A stretch of 64,000 nucleotides of DNA from DRKI01 sp011051875. Its GTDB lineage: Bacteria > Desulfobacterota > Desulfobulbia > Desulfobulbales > Desulfobulbaceae. This document shows, piece after piece, positions 26,202 through 35,081 of the stretch. The notes beneath the pieces were generated by a model, which saw nothing but the letters and a program-made list of their open reading frames with translations, did no database searches and was not told where the DNA came from. The number at the start of each line of letters is the position of its first letter. Within the stretch, counting starts at the first letter, position 1. The position numbers were made by a program, and so were the translations under genes. The stretch covers positions 1 through 64,000 of the forward strand of contig JALXDL010000039.1 of NCBI GenBank assembly GCA_026990385.1. The letters are read 5' to 3'.

Positions 26202-28604
26202 TCAGTCTCCTTTGAATCGCCGCAGGCGCAGCGAGTTGGCCACCACCAGCACCGAGCTGGCCGCCATGGCCGTGGCGGCCCAGACCGGGGCCAGCCGGCC
26301 GCTGGCGGCCAGGGGCAGGGCCACCAGGTTGTAGGTAAAGGCCCAGAACAGGTTCAGGCGGATGATGCGCAGGGTGCGGCGCGCCAGCAGCAGGGCCGGC
26401 GGCAGTTGCTCCATGTGGTCATGGACCAGGACCAGGTCCGAGGTGGCCAGGGCCATGTCGGTGCCGCTGCCCATGGCGCATCCTACGGCGGCCTCGGACA
26501 GGGCCGGAGCATCGTTGACCCCGTCGCCCACCATCAATACTCTCTCCCCTTCTTCCTGCATGGTCCGGATCCGGGCCGCCTTGTCTTCCGGGGCCATGTC
26601 GGCCGCATACTCGAGTATCCCGGTTTCCTGGGCGATTCCTGCCGCGGCCCTGGCATGGTCGCCGGTGAGGAGCAGGGTGCGCAGCCCCATCCGGTCCAGC
26701 CGTTGAATCACTGCCGGCGCTTCGGGGCGGGGCCGGGTGTCCAGGAGCAGGCATCCCATGTAGGTTCCGGCCAGGGCCACGTGCACCTCGGTGAAACGCG
26801 TCTTCTCATTTTGCGGCAGCCGGACGCGGTGCATGGTCATCAGTTCCCGGCTGCCGGCCAGGAGCGGGCCCCCGTCCGTCTCCAGGCGCACGCCCCGGCC
26901 CGGGATGTAGGTGGAGCCGTCTGCCCGGCAGCGGATCCCCTCCTGCCGGGCCCGGGCCAGGATACCGCGGGCAATGGGGTGGGAAGAGCCTGCCTCGGCC
27001 TTGGCCGCCAGGGCCAGCAGCCGCCGGCTGCTGACCTGGAAGGGCACGATCCGCACCACCTGCGGATCCCCCACGGTGAGGGTCCCGGTCTTGTCAAAGG
27101 CCGCCACCGTAAGCCGGGCCGTGGCCTCCAGGGTGTCGCCGCCCCGGAACAGGATGCCCCGGCCGGCCCCCACGCCGGTGGCGACCAGGATGGCGGTGGG
27201 GGTGGCCAGGCCGAGGGCGCAGGGACAGGCGACCACCAGCACCGAGACCGCGTGCAGCAGCGGCCGGACCGGTTCGTGGAGTACCGAGAACCAGTAGATG
27301 CCGGTGCCGGCGGCGATGAGGATGACCACGGGCACGAACAGCGAGGCCACCCGGTCGGCCAATCCCTGCACCGGCGCCTTCCTGTTCTGCGCCTCCTGCG
27401 CCATGCGGGCGATGCGGGCCATGAACGAGCGCGTCGCCGGCCGCACGACCCTGGCCCGGACAGCGGTGGCGATGTTCAGCGCCCCGGAGAGAACGGTATC
27501 GCCCCGGTTTTTCCGCACCGGTGCGGACTCGCCGGTGAGGACCGATTCGTCGACCTCGGTGCCGTGATCGAGCAGGAGTGCGTCCACGGGAAACCGTTCC
27601 CCGGGCCGCACCTGGATAACATCGTCCCGGCGCAGGGCGCTGCTCTCCACCGGCACCTGTTCGTCGCCCCGCACCAGCCGGGCGGTGTCGGGCGCAAGGC
27701 GGAGCAGTGAATCTATGCCGGCCATGGCCCGGCGACGGGCGCCGTTCTCCAGCAGCCGGCCGAGCAGGATCAGGGTGATGACCATGGCCGAGGTCTCGAA
27801 GTAGACCTCGCCACCGGCAACCAGGGCGCCGAGGCTGTAGAGGTAGGCGGTGAGCACGCCCAGGGCGATGAGCAGGTCCATGTTCGGGGCCAGGTTGCGC
27901 ACGCTGCGCCAGGCGCCACGGAGAAAGGGGGCACCGGAGAAGAAGACCACCGGCGTGGCCACCAGGCCGGCAAAACCCTGCATCACCTGCCGGGTCGCCG
28001 GGTCCATGCCCCGGAAATAGCCGCCATAGAGGGCTATGGAGTAGCCCATGATCTGCAGGGAGAGAAAGGCGGCGGTGACAAAGCGGATGAGCAGGGCCTT
28101 CCACTCCTGTTCCTGCATGGCCCGGACGGCGTTCTCGCTGTAGGGCCTGGGCGCATAGCCAAGGGTGGCAATGGCGGCAAAGATCTGGCCCGGTGTAACC
28201 AGGTCCGGGTCAAAGCGCACCTGGCCGCGATGGGTGGAATAGTTGATGGTGGCGGAGCTGATGCCCGGGGTCCGGGCAAGCAGGGTCTCGATGAGCCAGA
28301 TGCAGGCGGCGCAGCGGATACCGGAGACCAGCAGGGTGATCTCCCGTTCTCCGTCCCGCTCCCTGGTCAGGGAGTCGAGGTATTCGTCGCTGTAGGCAGT
28401 GGAAAAGGCGCCGTCCGGTGTTCCGGGCTCATCCCAGCGCCGTTTGTCGTAAAAGGCGGCAAGACCGGCGCCCCTGATCACGGCGTGGGCCCCCCGGCAT
28501 CCCTGGCAGCAGAAGTGGAGTTCCCTGCCGTCCACCCGCTCGACGATCCGCTCCCCGTCCCCGATGGGCAGATTGCAGTGGCTGCAGGTGGCGGGACGGT
28601 CCAT
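26202..28604 (-). CDS. ccoI: Copper-transporting P1B-type ATPase (CcoI/FixI)
   Basis: An 800-residue ATPase that exports Cu+ to the cbb3 assembly pathway. Order: an N-terminal Cys cluster (C7xxC10 ... CC at 32-33 and C36) and a heavy-metal-associated domain with C98-x-x-C101. Then come membrane segments, the actuator motif TGES, the membrane metal site CPC (VVACPCALGLATPTA), the phosphorylation motif DKTGTLT and GDGVNDAPAL. The extra N-terminal Cys cluster is typical of FixI-type pumps. It begins 18 bases after ccoH. Confidence 0.94.
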   Translation of the reverse strand: MDRPATCSHCNLPIGDGERIVERVDGRELHFCCQGCRGAHAVIRGAGLAAFYDKRRWDEPGTPDGAFSTAYSDEYLDSLTRERDGEREITLLVSGIRCAACIWLIETLLARTPGISSATINYSTHRGQVRFDPDLVTPGQIFAAIATLGYAPRPYSENAVRAMQEQEWKALLIRFVTAAFLSLQIMGYSIALYGGYFRGMDPATRQVMQGFAGLVATPVVFFSGAPFLRGAWRSVRNLAPNMDLLIALGVLTAYLYSLGALVAGGEVYFETSAMVITLILLGRLLENGARRRAMAGIDSLLRLAPDTARLVRGDEQVPVESSALRRDDVIQVRPGERFPVDALLLDHGTEVDESVLTGESAPVRKNRGDTVLSGALNIATAVRARVVRPATRSFMARIARMAQEAQNRKAPVQGLADRVASLFVPVVILIAAGTGIYWFSVLHEPVRPLLHAVSVLVVACPCALGLATPTAILVATGVGAGRGILFRGGDTLEATARLTVAAFDKTGTLTVGDPQVVRIVPFQVSSRRLLALAAKAEAGSSHPIARGILARARQEGIRCRADGSTYIPGRGVRLETDGGPLLAGSRELMTMHRVRLPQNEKTRFTEVHVALAGTYMGCLLLDTRPRPEAPAVIQRLDRMGLRTLLLTGDHARAAAGIAQETGILEYAADMAPEDKAARIRTMQEEGERVLMVGDGVNDAPALSEAAVGCAMGSGTDMALATSDLVLVHDHMEQLPPALLLARRTLRIIRLNLFWAFTYNLVALPLAASGRLAPVWAATAMAASSVLVVANSLRLRRFKGD

Positions 28605-28622
28605 GGCCGGATGGGTTCTGGT

Positions 28623-29069
28623 TCAGGGATTGAGGAGCAGGTGCCGGTTGAGGCGGGCGCCGTTGCGCTCCACTTCCAGCCGGGCCTGGATGGCACCGCT
28701 GATCCCTTGCTCCAGGGTGACCAGGTAGTGGCCGGGTTCGGTCTCTGCCAGCGGCAGGTAGACATTTTCGGCCCTTCCCGGAATGGCCAGGTAGAGGGAG
28801 CCGCGGGCGCCGGTAATGGCGCGGCCATCGTGGTCGCTGAGGCGGAAGACGAGCCTGCGGCCGTCCAGGGTGGTGTCCAGGTTCCAGCCCAGGACCTCGG
28901 CGGCCCTGCGCTCCACCTCGGTGGAGGTGTACCTGAGTCCCTTGCTGTAGTAGTCGGCATCGGTCACCTGGCTGCCGAGGCCGGCGGCCCGGTGGGCGGC
29001 CCAGCCGGAAAAGACCAGGAATGCCCCGATCAGGAGCAGGATCATGGGGGGATAGATATTGGTTTTCAT
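28623..29069 (-). CDS. ccoH: FixH/CcoH-family protein
   Basis: A 148-residue membrane-anchored protein with an N-terminal segment (about 6-24), the FixH block DADYYSKGLRY and a periplasmic beta-rich domain. FixH proteins help assemble cbb3 oxidase. The ATG at 29069 is the natural start. The frame continues upstream but without membrane or family features. Confidence 0.88.
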   Translation of the reverse strand: MKTNIYPPMILLLIGAFLVFSGWAAHRAAGLGSQVTDADYYSKGLRYTSTEVERRAAEVLGWNLDTTLDGRRLVFRLSDHDGRAITGARGSLYLAIPGRAENVYLPLAETEPGHYLVTLEQGISGAIQARLEVERNGARLNRHLLLNP

Positions 29070-29160
29070 GATGTTCACACCCCTGTTGCAGTGAGAGGAT
29101 CCCGGCCGGAGCAGGGAGTACGGGCCGGATGGCCGACCATACCATGTTCCGTGCCAGGCG

Positions 29161-30429
29161 TCATGGGATGGTTCGGGTCGGCGGTGACAGCCGGATCCTG
29201 GCCGCGGCCACCTGCCGGCCGGTGTTGTCCATGAGGGAGAAGCGGACGGCATCGTTGCCATGGGGCGGCACAATGAGCACAAAGTCCAACCGCCGATTCT
29301 CGCCGGCGGCCAGCCTGGCCCGGACCTGGCCCTTGAGCTGCAGGGTGGCGCCGGTGGCGGCGTCGCTGGCATGGATGGTATAGACCGCCTGCCGCCTGGA
29401 GCGGTTGTTGACCCAGGCGTTGAAAAAGACACCGGCCCGGCCGTCGGCCAGCGGCCGCCGGGATACGGTATGCGAGACCGCGATCTTGAGGGAGGCCACG
29501 GGCCGGTTGTGCAGCAGGTTCACCAGGAGCAGCAGCAGGCCGAGCAGGGCTGCGGCCGGCAGCAGGACGCGCACGTCCAGCAGGACCCGGACTCCCCTGT
29601 CCCGGAGGCCGAAGGTGTAGCGGATGAGCCCGGCCCTGTTCCGGGGCGCCATGATCCGGCGGCAGGCGTCCAGGCAGCGGGCGCAGCTGATGCATTCCAC
29701 CTGCAGTCCCTGGCGGATGTCGATCTCCATGGGACAGGCGCGGACACAGGCACCGCAATCGATGCATTCCTGCCGGACAGCGGGCGGCAGCTGCAGGGTC
29801 AGGGTCACCGGGCTGACCAGGGCGGTCTGGATGCGGCCGTAGGGACAGAATTCCCGGCACAGCAGCCGCCGGACCAGGGCCAGGTCGAGATAGACCAGGA
29901 GCGTGACCAGGAGCAGGGTGCCCCATGCCGCGCCGGGAAGATCCAGGGCTGCGAGGCGGGAGAAAAACTCCCGGGGCGCGATGAAATAGCAGAGCAGGCC
30001 CGATGCCGTGGCCATGGCGATGGCCAGGAAGACCGGCTGCAGCAGGAATGTCCGGGCCAGGGGCCCGTGCAGCCGGTTGCTGCGTACCCTGAGACCGAGG
30101 CGCCCGGCCAGCCATTCGGCCAGGTCGGACAGGATTGTCTGCGGGCAGAACCAGCCGCACCAGGCCCTGCCCAGGATCACGGTCACCAGGAGAAAGGTGA
30201 GGACAAAGAGCAGGATTCCGAGCAGAACCAGGTAGAGTTCCTCGATCCGCAGGACCTGGCCGAACAGGTAGAGCCGCAGGCCCGGAATGTCGATGCGAAC
30301 CAGGCTCCCGCCGGCCACCTCCAGCCAGGGCAGGAGCAGGAAGACCAGGCCGAGGAGCCACTGCAGTCCTGTTCGCCAGGGGCCTATCAGTCGCAAGGTT
30401 TTTTGGCCCCGGAAAGAGCCGTCTGCCAC
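29161..30429 (-). CDS. ccoG: Cytochrome oxidase assembly protein CcoG/FixG
   Basis: A 422-residue membrane protein with two ferredoxin-like cluster motifs (CIDCGACVRACP and CISCARCLDAC), FixG blocks CGWFCPQT and CREFCPYGR, and a C-terminal Ig-like domain. CcoG acts in copper delivery or reduction for cbb3 assembly. The start is GTG at 30429, 11 bases after the FixP_N gene stop, without a clear ribosome site. Confidence 0.92.
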   Translation of the reverse strand: MADGSFRGQKTLRLIGPWRTGLQWLLGLVFLLLPWLEVAGGSLVRIDIPGLRLYLFGQVLRIEELYLVLLGILLFVLTFLLVTVILGRAWCGWFCPQTILSDLAEWLAGRLGLRVRSNRLHGPLARTFLLQPVFLAIAMATASGLLCYFIAPREFFSRLAALDLPGAAWGTLLLVTLLVYLDLALVRRLLCREFCPYGRIQTALVSPVTLTLQLPPAVRQECIDCGACVRACPMEIDIRQGLQVECISCARCLDACRRIMAPRNRAGLIRYTFGLRDRGVRVLLDVRVLLPAAALLGLLLLLVNLLHNRPVASLKIAVSHTVSRRPLADGRAGVFFNAWVNNRSRRQAVYTIHASDAATGATLQLKGQVRARLAAGENRRLDFVLIVPPHGNDAVRFSLMDNTGRQVAAARIRLSPPTRTIP

Positions 30430-30440
30430 GGTGTGGATGG

Positions 30441-30686
30441 CTATTGTTGCGGGCCCCGGGCCATGGCCGCTGCCGCCCGCTCCTGGTGGGCCTTCATCTT
30501 GGCCTGGAACTCGTCGTGCGAGCTCCAGCCGCTGAGCAGGTAGTAGGCCATGAACAGGACCGCCCAGACGATGAGGCCGTAATAGAGAATGTTGAAATAG
30601 ACCGGCGGCCTGTTCTCCCTGTTTTCCCGGATTCCGTCAAAGGGTTTGTCCTGGATCTCGCCGTGGGTATTTTCTTGCGTTGTCAT
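30441..30686 (-). CDS. Stand-alone FixP_N-type protein without haem (split CcoP N-terminus)
   Basis: An 81-residue protein matching only the N-terminal part of CcoP/FixP: a polar start with DGIRENRENRPPVYFNILYYG, one membrane segment (about 32-51) and SGWSSHDEF. It stops before any cytochrome c domain, and no CxxCH is present. The ATG at 30686 has GGAG upstream. It probably docks in the oxidase as the membrane helix of CcoP. The missing haem domain seems to be carried by CcoO here. Confidence 0.8.
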   Translation of the reverse strand: MTTQENTHGEIQDKPFDGIRENRENRPPVYFNILYYGLIVWAVLFMAYYLLSGWSSHDEFQAKMKAHQERAAAAMARGPQQ

Positions 30687-30705
30687 GGAAGTCTCTCCCT
30701 TGCAG

Positions 30706-30849
30706 TTAATCGTCGTCTTCAAGCATCCGGTACTTGGCGATCTCGCCTTCCTTTCTGCGCTTTTTGCTGTAGGTGCGCAGAACGATCAGGGCAAAGACCA
30801 CAAAGAGGCCGAAGGTGACGCCGAGATAGAGTATCGATGCCAGGTCCAT
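30706..30849 (-). CDS. ccoQ: CcoQ-like small cbb3 oxidase subunit
   Basis: A 47-residue protein with one membrane segment (about 3-24) followed by a basic stretch (RTYSKKRRKEGE) and the tail AKYRMLEDDD. Position directly after ccoO (start adjacent to the ccoO stop) and size fit CcoQ, which stabilises the oxidase. The tail resembles that of CcoS from the same locus. Confidence 0.75.
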   Translation of the reverse strand: MDLASILYLGVTFGLFVVFALIVLRTYSKKRRKEGEIAKYRMLEDDD

Positions 30850-31725
30850 TTAGTGATCTTCTCCCTGTGCATGGTACTTGATGAAGTTGACCAGTTTCCA
30901 GTCCTTGTCCGCGCCGAGGCTGGAAAAGGCGGGCATGCCGTTGTCGGGAATACCCTTGTAGATGATCTCGAAGAGCTCGTTTTCTTCATAGGCGCTGCCA
31001 TCCAGCTCCGGCCCGATGTCCCCTTCCATGTTCTTGCCGTGGCAGGCGGCGCAGTTGTCCTCGTAGAGCCGCTTCCAATGTTCCACGGTTGCACGTTCGG
31101 CACCGGCGTAGGGGTTCTTCAGCTCGCCGACAATGGTGGTGGTACTTGCCTTTTGCCACGGAATCCCGGTGCCGAGCTTCTGCATATAGGCGACGATGGC
31201 GTCCATCTCGGTCTTGCCGGCCAGCCCCTGGATCTCTTCCTCGGTATAGGGGAATCCGAGCACATCCATCTTGTGGCGGATCTCCTGCGGATCGAGCTTG
31301 TTGTCCGCCAGCCAGGCGTAGGCGGGCATGTTGGTGCGCGGCACCATGGAGCGCGGCGAGGCCATGTGCTTGTAGTGCCACTCGTCTGGGTACTTGCCGC
31401 CGATGCGGGCAAGGTCGGGTCCGGTTCGCTTGGAGCCCCAGAGAAAGGGCCGGTCGTAGACGAACTCGCCGCTCTTGGAGTAGTCGCCGTAGCGCAGGAC
31501 CTCGGCCACCAGGGGACGCACGGTCTGGGTATGGCAGTTGTTGCATCCCTCGCGGATATAGATGTCACGTCCCTCCTGCTGCAGGGCAGTGTAGGGGCTG
31601 ACCGTCTCGATCCGGTCCGCCTCGGTATTGACCCAGGCAAAGGGCAGCACCATGGTGATCAGGGTGCCGACAAGGATGGCGCCGGTGGCCATAAGCATGA
31701 ACAGAATCGGTTTCTTTTCCCACAT
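30850..31725 (-). CDS. ccoO: CcoO with an added C-terminal cytochrome c domain (dihaem)
   Basis: A 291-residue subunit of cbb3 oxidase. Residues 1-200 are a normal CcoO: membrane anchor (about 8-30), haem motif CNNCH (61-65), and a Met ligand probably at 133 (TNMPAYAWL). An extra class I cytochrome c domain follows (about 210-291) with CAACH (225-229) and likely ligand Met264 (NGMPAF). Standard CcoO ends after the first domain and is about 200-240 residues long. The extra domain looks like one of the two found in CcoP, which is not otherwise present as a full gene. Confidence 0.9.
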   Translation of the reverse strand: MWEKKPILFMLMATGAILVGTLITMVLPFAWVNTEADRIETVSPYTALQQEGRDIYIREGCNNCHTQTVRPLVAEVLRYGDYSKSGEFVYDRPFLWGSKRTGPDLARIGGKYPDEWHYKHMASPRSMVPRTNMPAYAWLADNKLDPQEIRHKMDVLGFPYTEEEIQGLAGKTEMDAIVAYMQKLGTGIPWQKASTTTIVGELKNPYAGAERATVEHWKRLYEDNCAACHGKNMEGDIGPELDGSAYEENELFEIIYKGIPDNGMPAFSSLGADKDWKLVNFIKYHAQGEDH

Positions 31726-31727
31726 GA

Positions 31728-33143
31728 TCAGGCCCTCCCCTCGGCTGCAACGGTTGCGACGGCCGCGTTCTCACCCCTGCGCACCGTCATGACGATGTTG
31801 TAGATGAAGACGATGATTCCGGCCAGGTAGACCAGGCCGCCCGCGGCCCGGATCCACCAGTAGGGATACATCTCGACCATGGTCTCCATGAAGGTGTAGG
31901 TCAGGCTGCCGTCCGGGTTCATGGCGGTCCACATCCCGGCCTGCAGGACCCCGGCGATCCAGAGCGAGATCGACCACATGAGCTGGCCCACCAGGATCAG
32001 CCAGAACTGGAGGTTGGCCAGGGGAATGGAGTAGAGTTCCCGGCCGTAGATGCGCGGCACCAGGTAGTAGATGGAGGCAAAGGCGATCATGGAGACCCAG
32101 CCCATGGTGCCCATGTGGATATGGGCCGGGATCCAGTCGGTGTAGTGGATGAAGGCGGAGAAGGTCCGGATCGCCTGCATGGGGCCCTGCAGGGTCTGCA
32201 GACCGTAGAAGGTGATGCCGACGATCAGGAACTTGACCAGGTAGTTGTCCCGCATCTGGTGCCACTGGCCGTTCATGGAGAGGTAGCCGTTGAAGACCGA
32301 GCCCCAGGAAGGCGCGATCAGCATGACGGAAAAGGCCATGGCCAGGGTCTGGATCCAGTCCGGGACCGGGGTCCAGAGCAGGTGATGGGCGCCGGTCCAG
32401 AGGTACATGAAGATCAGGCTCCAGAAGGAGATGATGGAAAGCCGGTGGCTGTAGATCGGCACCCGGGTCGTCTTGGGCAGAAAGTAGTAGAACATGGCCA
32501 GGGGCGGGGCGGTGAGCGCCATGGCCACGGCGTTGTGGCCGAACCACCATTCGACGTTGGCGTCATTGGTGCCGGCATAGGCCGAGTAGGACTTGAACAG
32601 CGAGACCGGAACCTCGGCGCCGTTGACGATGTAGAGGATGGCCACGCCGATGATCGAGGCCATCATGTACCAGAGGGAGATGTACATCCGTTCCTCTTTG
32701 CGCTTGATGATGGTCATGATCACGTTGATGGCAAAGGCCACCCAGAGGATGACCACCATGACGTCGATGGGCCACTCCATCTCGTGGTATTCCTTGCTGG
32801 TGGTGTAGCCCAGGAGCAGGGTCACGGCCGAGGCAAGGATGGTGGCGTTGAAGAACCAGAGCTGGAACCGGGCCAGTGTCGGACTCCAGAGGGGAGTGCG
32901 GCACAGCCGTTGCACGATGTAGAGGAAGGTGGCGAAGATGACCCCGACCCCCCAGCCGTAGATGCCGGCATTGGTGTGGATGGGACGCAGGCGGCCGAAG
33001 GTGAAGTAGGGTGGAAAGTTGAGTGACGGGTTGACCATCTGGAAGGAGACAACTACCCCCACCAGGACGGCGACCAGCCCCCAGACAATGCTCCAGTTGA
33101 CAAAGCTTCGGACGATGTCGGTGTCATACCGGGTCTGTTGCAT
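31728..33143 (-). CDS. ccoN: cbb3-type cytochrome c oxidase catalytic subunit CcoN
   Basis: A 471-residue polytopic haem-copper oxidase subunit with about 12 membrane segments. Conserved regions include RPIHTNAGIYGWG, VEWWFGHNAVA, WTGAHHLLWTPVPDW and WIPAHIHMGTMGW, which hold the His ligands of haems b and the copper site. It reduces oxygen at high affinity. It is the first gene of the locus, and AAAAGGAGGAAAAG lies before the ATG. The adjoining ccoO starts 2 bases after its stop. Confidence 0.95.
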   Translation of the reverse strand: MQQTRYDTDIVRSFVNWSIVWGLVAVLVGVVVSFQMVNPSLNFPPYFTFGRLRPIHTNAGIYGWGVGVIFATFLYIVQRLCRTPLWSPTLARFQLWFFNATILASAVTLLLGYTTSKEYHEMEWPIDVMVVILWVAFAINVIMTIIKRKEERMYISLWYMMASIIGVAILYIVNGAEVPVSLFKSYSAYAGTNDANVEWWFGHNAVAMALTAPPLAMFYYFLPKTTRVPIYSHRLSIISFWSLIFMYLWTGAHHLLWTPVPDWIQTLAMAFSVMLIAPSWGSVFNGYLSMNGQWHQMRDNYLVKFLIVGITFYGLQTLQGPMQAIRTFSAFIHYTDWIPAHIHMGTMGWVSMIAFASIYYLVPRIYGRELYSIPLANLQFWLILVGQLMWSISLWIAGVLQAGMWTAMNPDGSLTYTFMETMVEMYPYWWIRAAGGLVYLAGIIVFIYNIVMTVRRGENAAVATVAAEGRA

Positions 33144-33194
33144 TCTTTTCCTCCTTTTGGATAACAGTGCACGCTGTCAAGCCTTTCATACCGG

Positions 33195-33240
33195 TAGTGT
33201 ACTACAATGTTCCTGATTATTTAATGGAATTTATTATCAG
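33195..33240. promoter_or_regulatory. Two inverted repeats upstream of ccoN, candidate operators
   Basis: GTAGT-GT-ACTAC (33195-33206) is a perfect 5+5 palindrome. CTGAT...ATCAG (33213-33240) encloses an AT-rich core. They lie 50-100 bases before the ccoN start. The second does not match the FNR box TTGAT-N4-ATCAA. Confidence 0.35.
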
Positions 33241-33398
33241 ACGGGACTGGAAAGTCAATAGTTATTATTGCCGTCTGACAGGTTTTTTTCACCTGACGGC
33301 TGTCAGCCAGGAGTTTCCAGGAGTGAGCCATGAAGGAAGGGGGTGGAGCAGGGACGGCGGGAAAAGAGTGACCAGCGCCATTTCGGTCATGCCGCCTC

Positions 33399-33426
33399 TC
33401 GACGGATTTCGGAACCATGATATAAT
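33399..33426 (+). promoter_or_regulatory. Extended -10 promoter for the ParA-LC7 gene
   Basis: TCGACG (33399-33404), a 16-base spacer ending in TGA, then a perfect TATAAT (33421-33426). This TGnTATAAT arrangement is a strong sigma70 feature. The start codon is about 290 bases away, which gives a long leader. Confidence 0.6.
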
Positions 33427-33550
33427 GCAGTAACACAAGCCGGAACCGGGCTGATCCGGAGGCAGGGGACGGGCGTCGGAGCAGCCCTGTGCCGGCGGCG
33501 GTATCGGTCGGACTTGCTGCCGCCGTCATCCGTTCCATTCCCTTCCCCTG

Positions 33551-33590
33551 CCACCGCCCTGCAGTGTCAGGGTGGGATGTTTTCTGTTTT
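33551..33590 (+). terminator. Terminator-like hairpin inside the ParA-LC7 leader
   Basis: CCACC-G-CCCTG pairs with CAGGGTGG across a 6-base loop (33551-33575) and is followed by a T-rich run (TTTTCTGTTTT). Its place between promoter and gene suggests either attenuation or a chance fold. Confidence 0.35.
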
Positions 33591-33720
33591 CATCGTTGGT
33601 TGTGCCTGCTGCTGCGGGCATGCCGGTTTATCCGGAAATGGCCGCCCGCGGTGTGGCACTGGCGGCGCCATTTTCATGGTTGGTCGAGGCTCGGGCCGCA
33701 ACAGAACACCGGGAGACAGC

Positions 33721-34902
33721 ATGTCCAGAATCATTACCATCGCAAGCCAGAAGGGCGGGGTAGGGAAAACTACCACTGCTCTCAACCTGGGATATGGCCT
33801 GAGCAGGGTCGGGAAAAGGACCCTGGTCATCGACGGTGATCCCCAGGGGGGCCTGACCGCTGCCTGTAACCTGAAAAAGAAGACAGCAAGGGGACTGCTC
33901 CATGTTCTGGAGGAGGAGATCGACGCAGCCGGCCATCCCGCCGGATTCCTGTTCCATGAAAACCTGGCCATCCTGGGCTCAGGCGCCATTGACGCCAATG
34001 ACATCTCCCGCCTGGAAGAGGCGGCAGAGCAGGGGCAACTGGTCCCTGCCATCCAGCGGCTTGCGGCCGGTTTTGAATACGTGCTTCTCGATGCGCCCGT
34101 GGGAGTGGGCCGGATAGCCAGGGCGCTTCTCTCTGCCAGCGATTTCTACCTGATTGTCATCAACTGCAAGGCCGGAACCATGAAGACCCTGCCCCGGATG
34201 ATGCGGACAGCCGAGTGGGTCAGGGCAGAGGTCAAACCGGACCTGCGTTTCCTCGGTGTCCTGGTCAACATGTACGATGGTGACAGTTCCCCGGAGAAAA
34301 AGATCTATGCCTATTTTAAGGCCAGCCTGTCCCGGAATTTCTTTTTTGACACGGTCATCCCCCTTGACGACCGATTTGAACGGGCAAGTTTTCATTCCGT
34401 TCCCGTGGCCATGCTACGGCAGGGAGAAAATCCGTTCTTCCCCCATGCGTCGCTGGCCGGGGAACTTCTTGCGAGAACCGCCGATACGGCGGCGCCCGGT
34501 GGTCCGGCGCCGGCCGGTGAAGGCGGGCCGCGCCGGGACGAGGACGATTTCTTCATGGACCGGCTGCAGGAACTGTGCGAGAAAAACGGCTACAGCAGCG
34601 CCCTGCTGGCCGACGAGATGGGGCTCTCCCTGACGTCCTGCAACTGTACCATCGACACCGATGCCCTTGCGGCCTTCACCTCGGTCCTTGCTGATTCCCT
34701 GGAAAAGGCGGAAAGCGTCCTTGACCAGGAGGACCCAAACAACATCACCCTGGAGGTCAACGAGTCCGACAGGATTATCCTCCATCGTTTCAAGGCCCTG
34801 AATTCCACCTACTTCCTGCTGCTCACCGGTCCCCGGGCCGCTGTTTTTCCCGGAACCATCGAGGAGACGGTTGCGGCGATTCGCGCCCGGCTGACCGGGT
34901 AG
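33721..34902 (+). CDS. ParA/MinD-type ATPase fused to a roadblock/LC7-like domain
   Basis: A 393-residue protein. Residues 1-255 are a ParA-type ATPase with deviant Walker A KGGVGKTT (11-18), DGDPQGG (38-44) and LLDAPVG (122-128). A low-complexity linker (about 255-277, Pro/Gly-rich) leads to a C-terminal domain (278-393) whose pattern (YSSALLADEMGLSLTS ... FFLLL-like core TYFLLLTGPRAAVFPG) resembles roadblock/LC7 (MglB-like) domains. ParA proteins form ATP-dependent dimers on DNA or membranes and position cargo. LC7 domains dimerise and regulate small GTPases. No ParB gene lies nearby. A second LC7 protein is encoded on the opposite strand at 35721. The start at 33721 has GGGAG upstream. Confidence 0.82.
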   Translation: MSRIITIASQKGGVGKTTTALNLGYGLSRVGKRTLVIDGDPQGGLTAACNLKKKTARGLLHVLEEEIDAAGHPAGFLFHENLAILGSGAIDANDISRLEEAAEQGQLVPAIQRLAAGFEYVLLDAPVGVGRIARALLSASDFYLIVINCKAGTMKTLPRMMRTAEWVRAEVKPDLRFLGVLVNMYDGDSSPEKKIYAYFKASLSRNFFFDTVIPLDDRFERASFHSVPVAMLRQGENPFFPHASLAGELLARTADTAAPGGPAPAGEGGPRRDEDDFFMDRLQELCEKNGYSSALLADEMGLSLTSCNCTIDTDALAAFTSVLADSLEKAESVLDQEDPNNITLEVNESDRIILHRFKALNSTYFLLLTGPRAAVFPGTIEETVAAIRARLTG

Positions 34903-34930
34903 GGGCGGGTGCAACCGATTGCATGATCAA

Positions 34931-35070
34931 TGACTCGTTGTTTTCACATCCTTAAGGCCGTGAATGTGGCGCAGGCGCCCCGTACCCGTGCAGGGCCTGC
35001 CGGTTCCCGGCAGGCCCCCTGGGCGGGCCGATACGACCGTGCAGAGAAGGGGGTGTCTGCGACAGACGAA
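34931..35070. repeat. Dispersed repeat family 2, degenerate full copy between convergent genes
   Basis: The left part shares ACTCGTTGTT and TCACA with 43047-43067. The two inner arms (34958-35003 and 35026-35069, inverted) match the arms at 43074-43115 and 43132-43174. It also contains CCTGCCGG/CCGGCAGG. It lies between the stops at 34902 and 35082 and may act as a terminator for both. Confidence 0.55.
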
Positions 35071-35081
35071 CGTGGGCGGCG

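Larger units (their letters stand above)
33144..33720. other. Divergent regulatory region ccoN / parA-LC7
   Basis: No gene is seen in these 577 bases. They contain two inverted repeats near ccoN, a promoter pointing to the ParA gene and a leader hairpin, each listed separately. TTGACT in reverse orientation near 33255 could be a ccoN -35, but no -10 with proper spacing was found. Confidence 0.5.

Noticed and set aside
33213..33240. FNR box upstream of ccoN
   Set aside because: CTGAT...ATCAG has a much longer spacer than the TTGAT-N4-ATCAA consensus. It is kept only as an unspecified inverted repeat.
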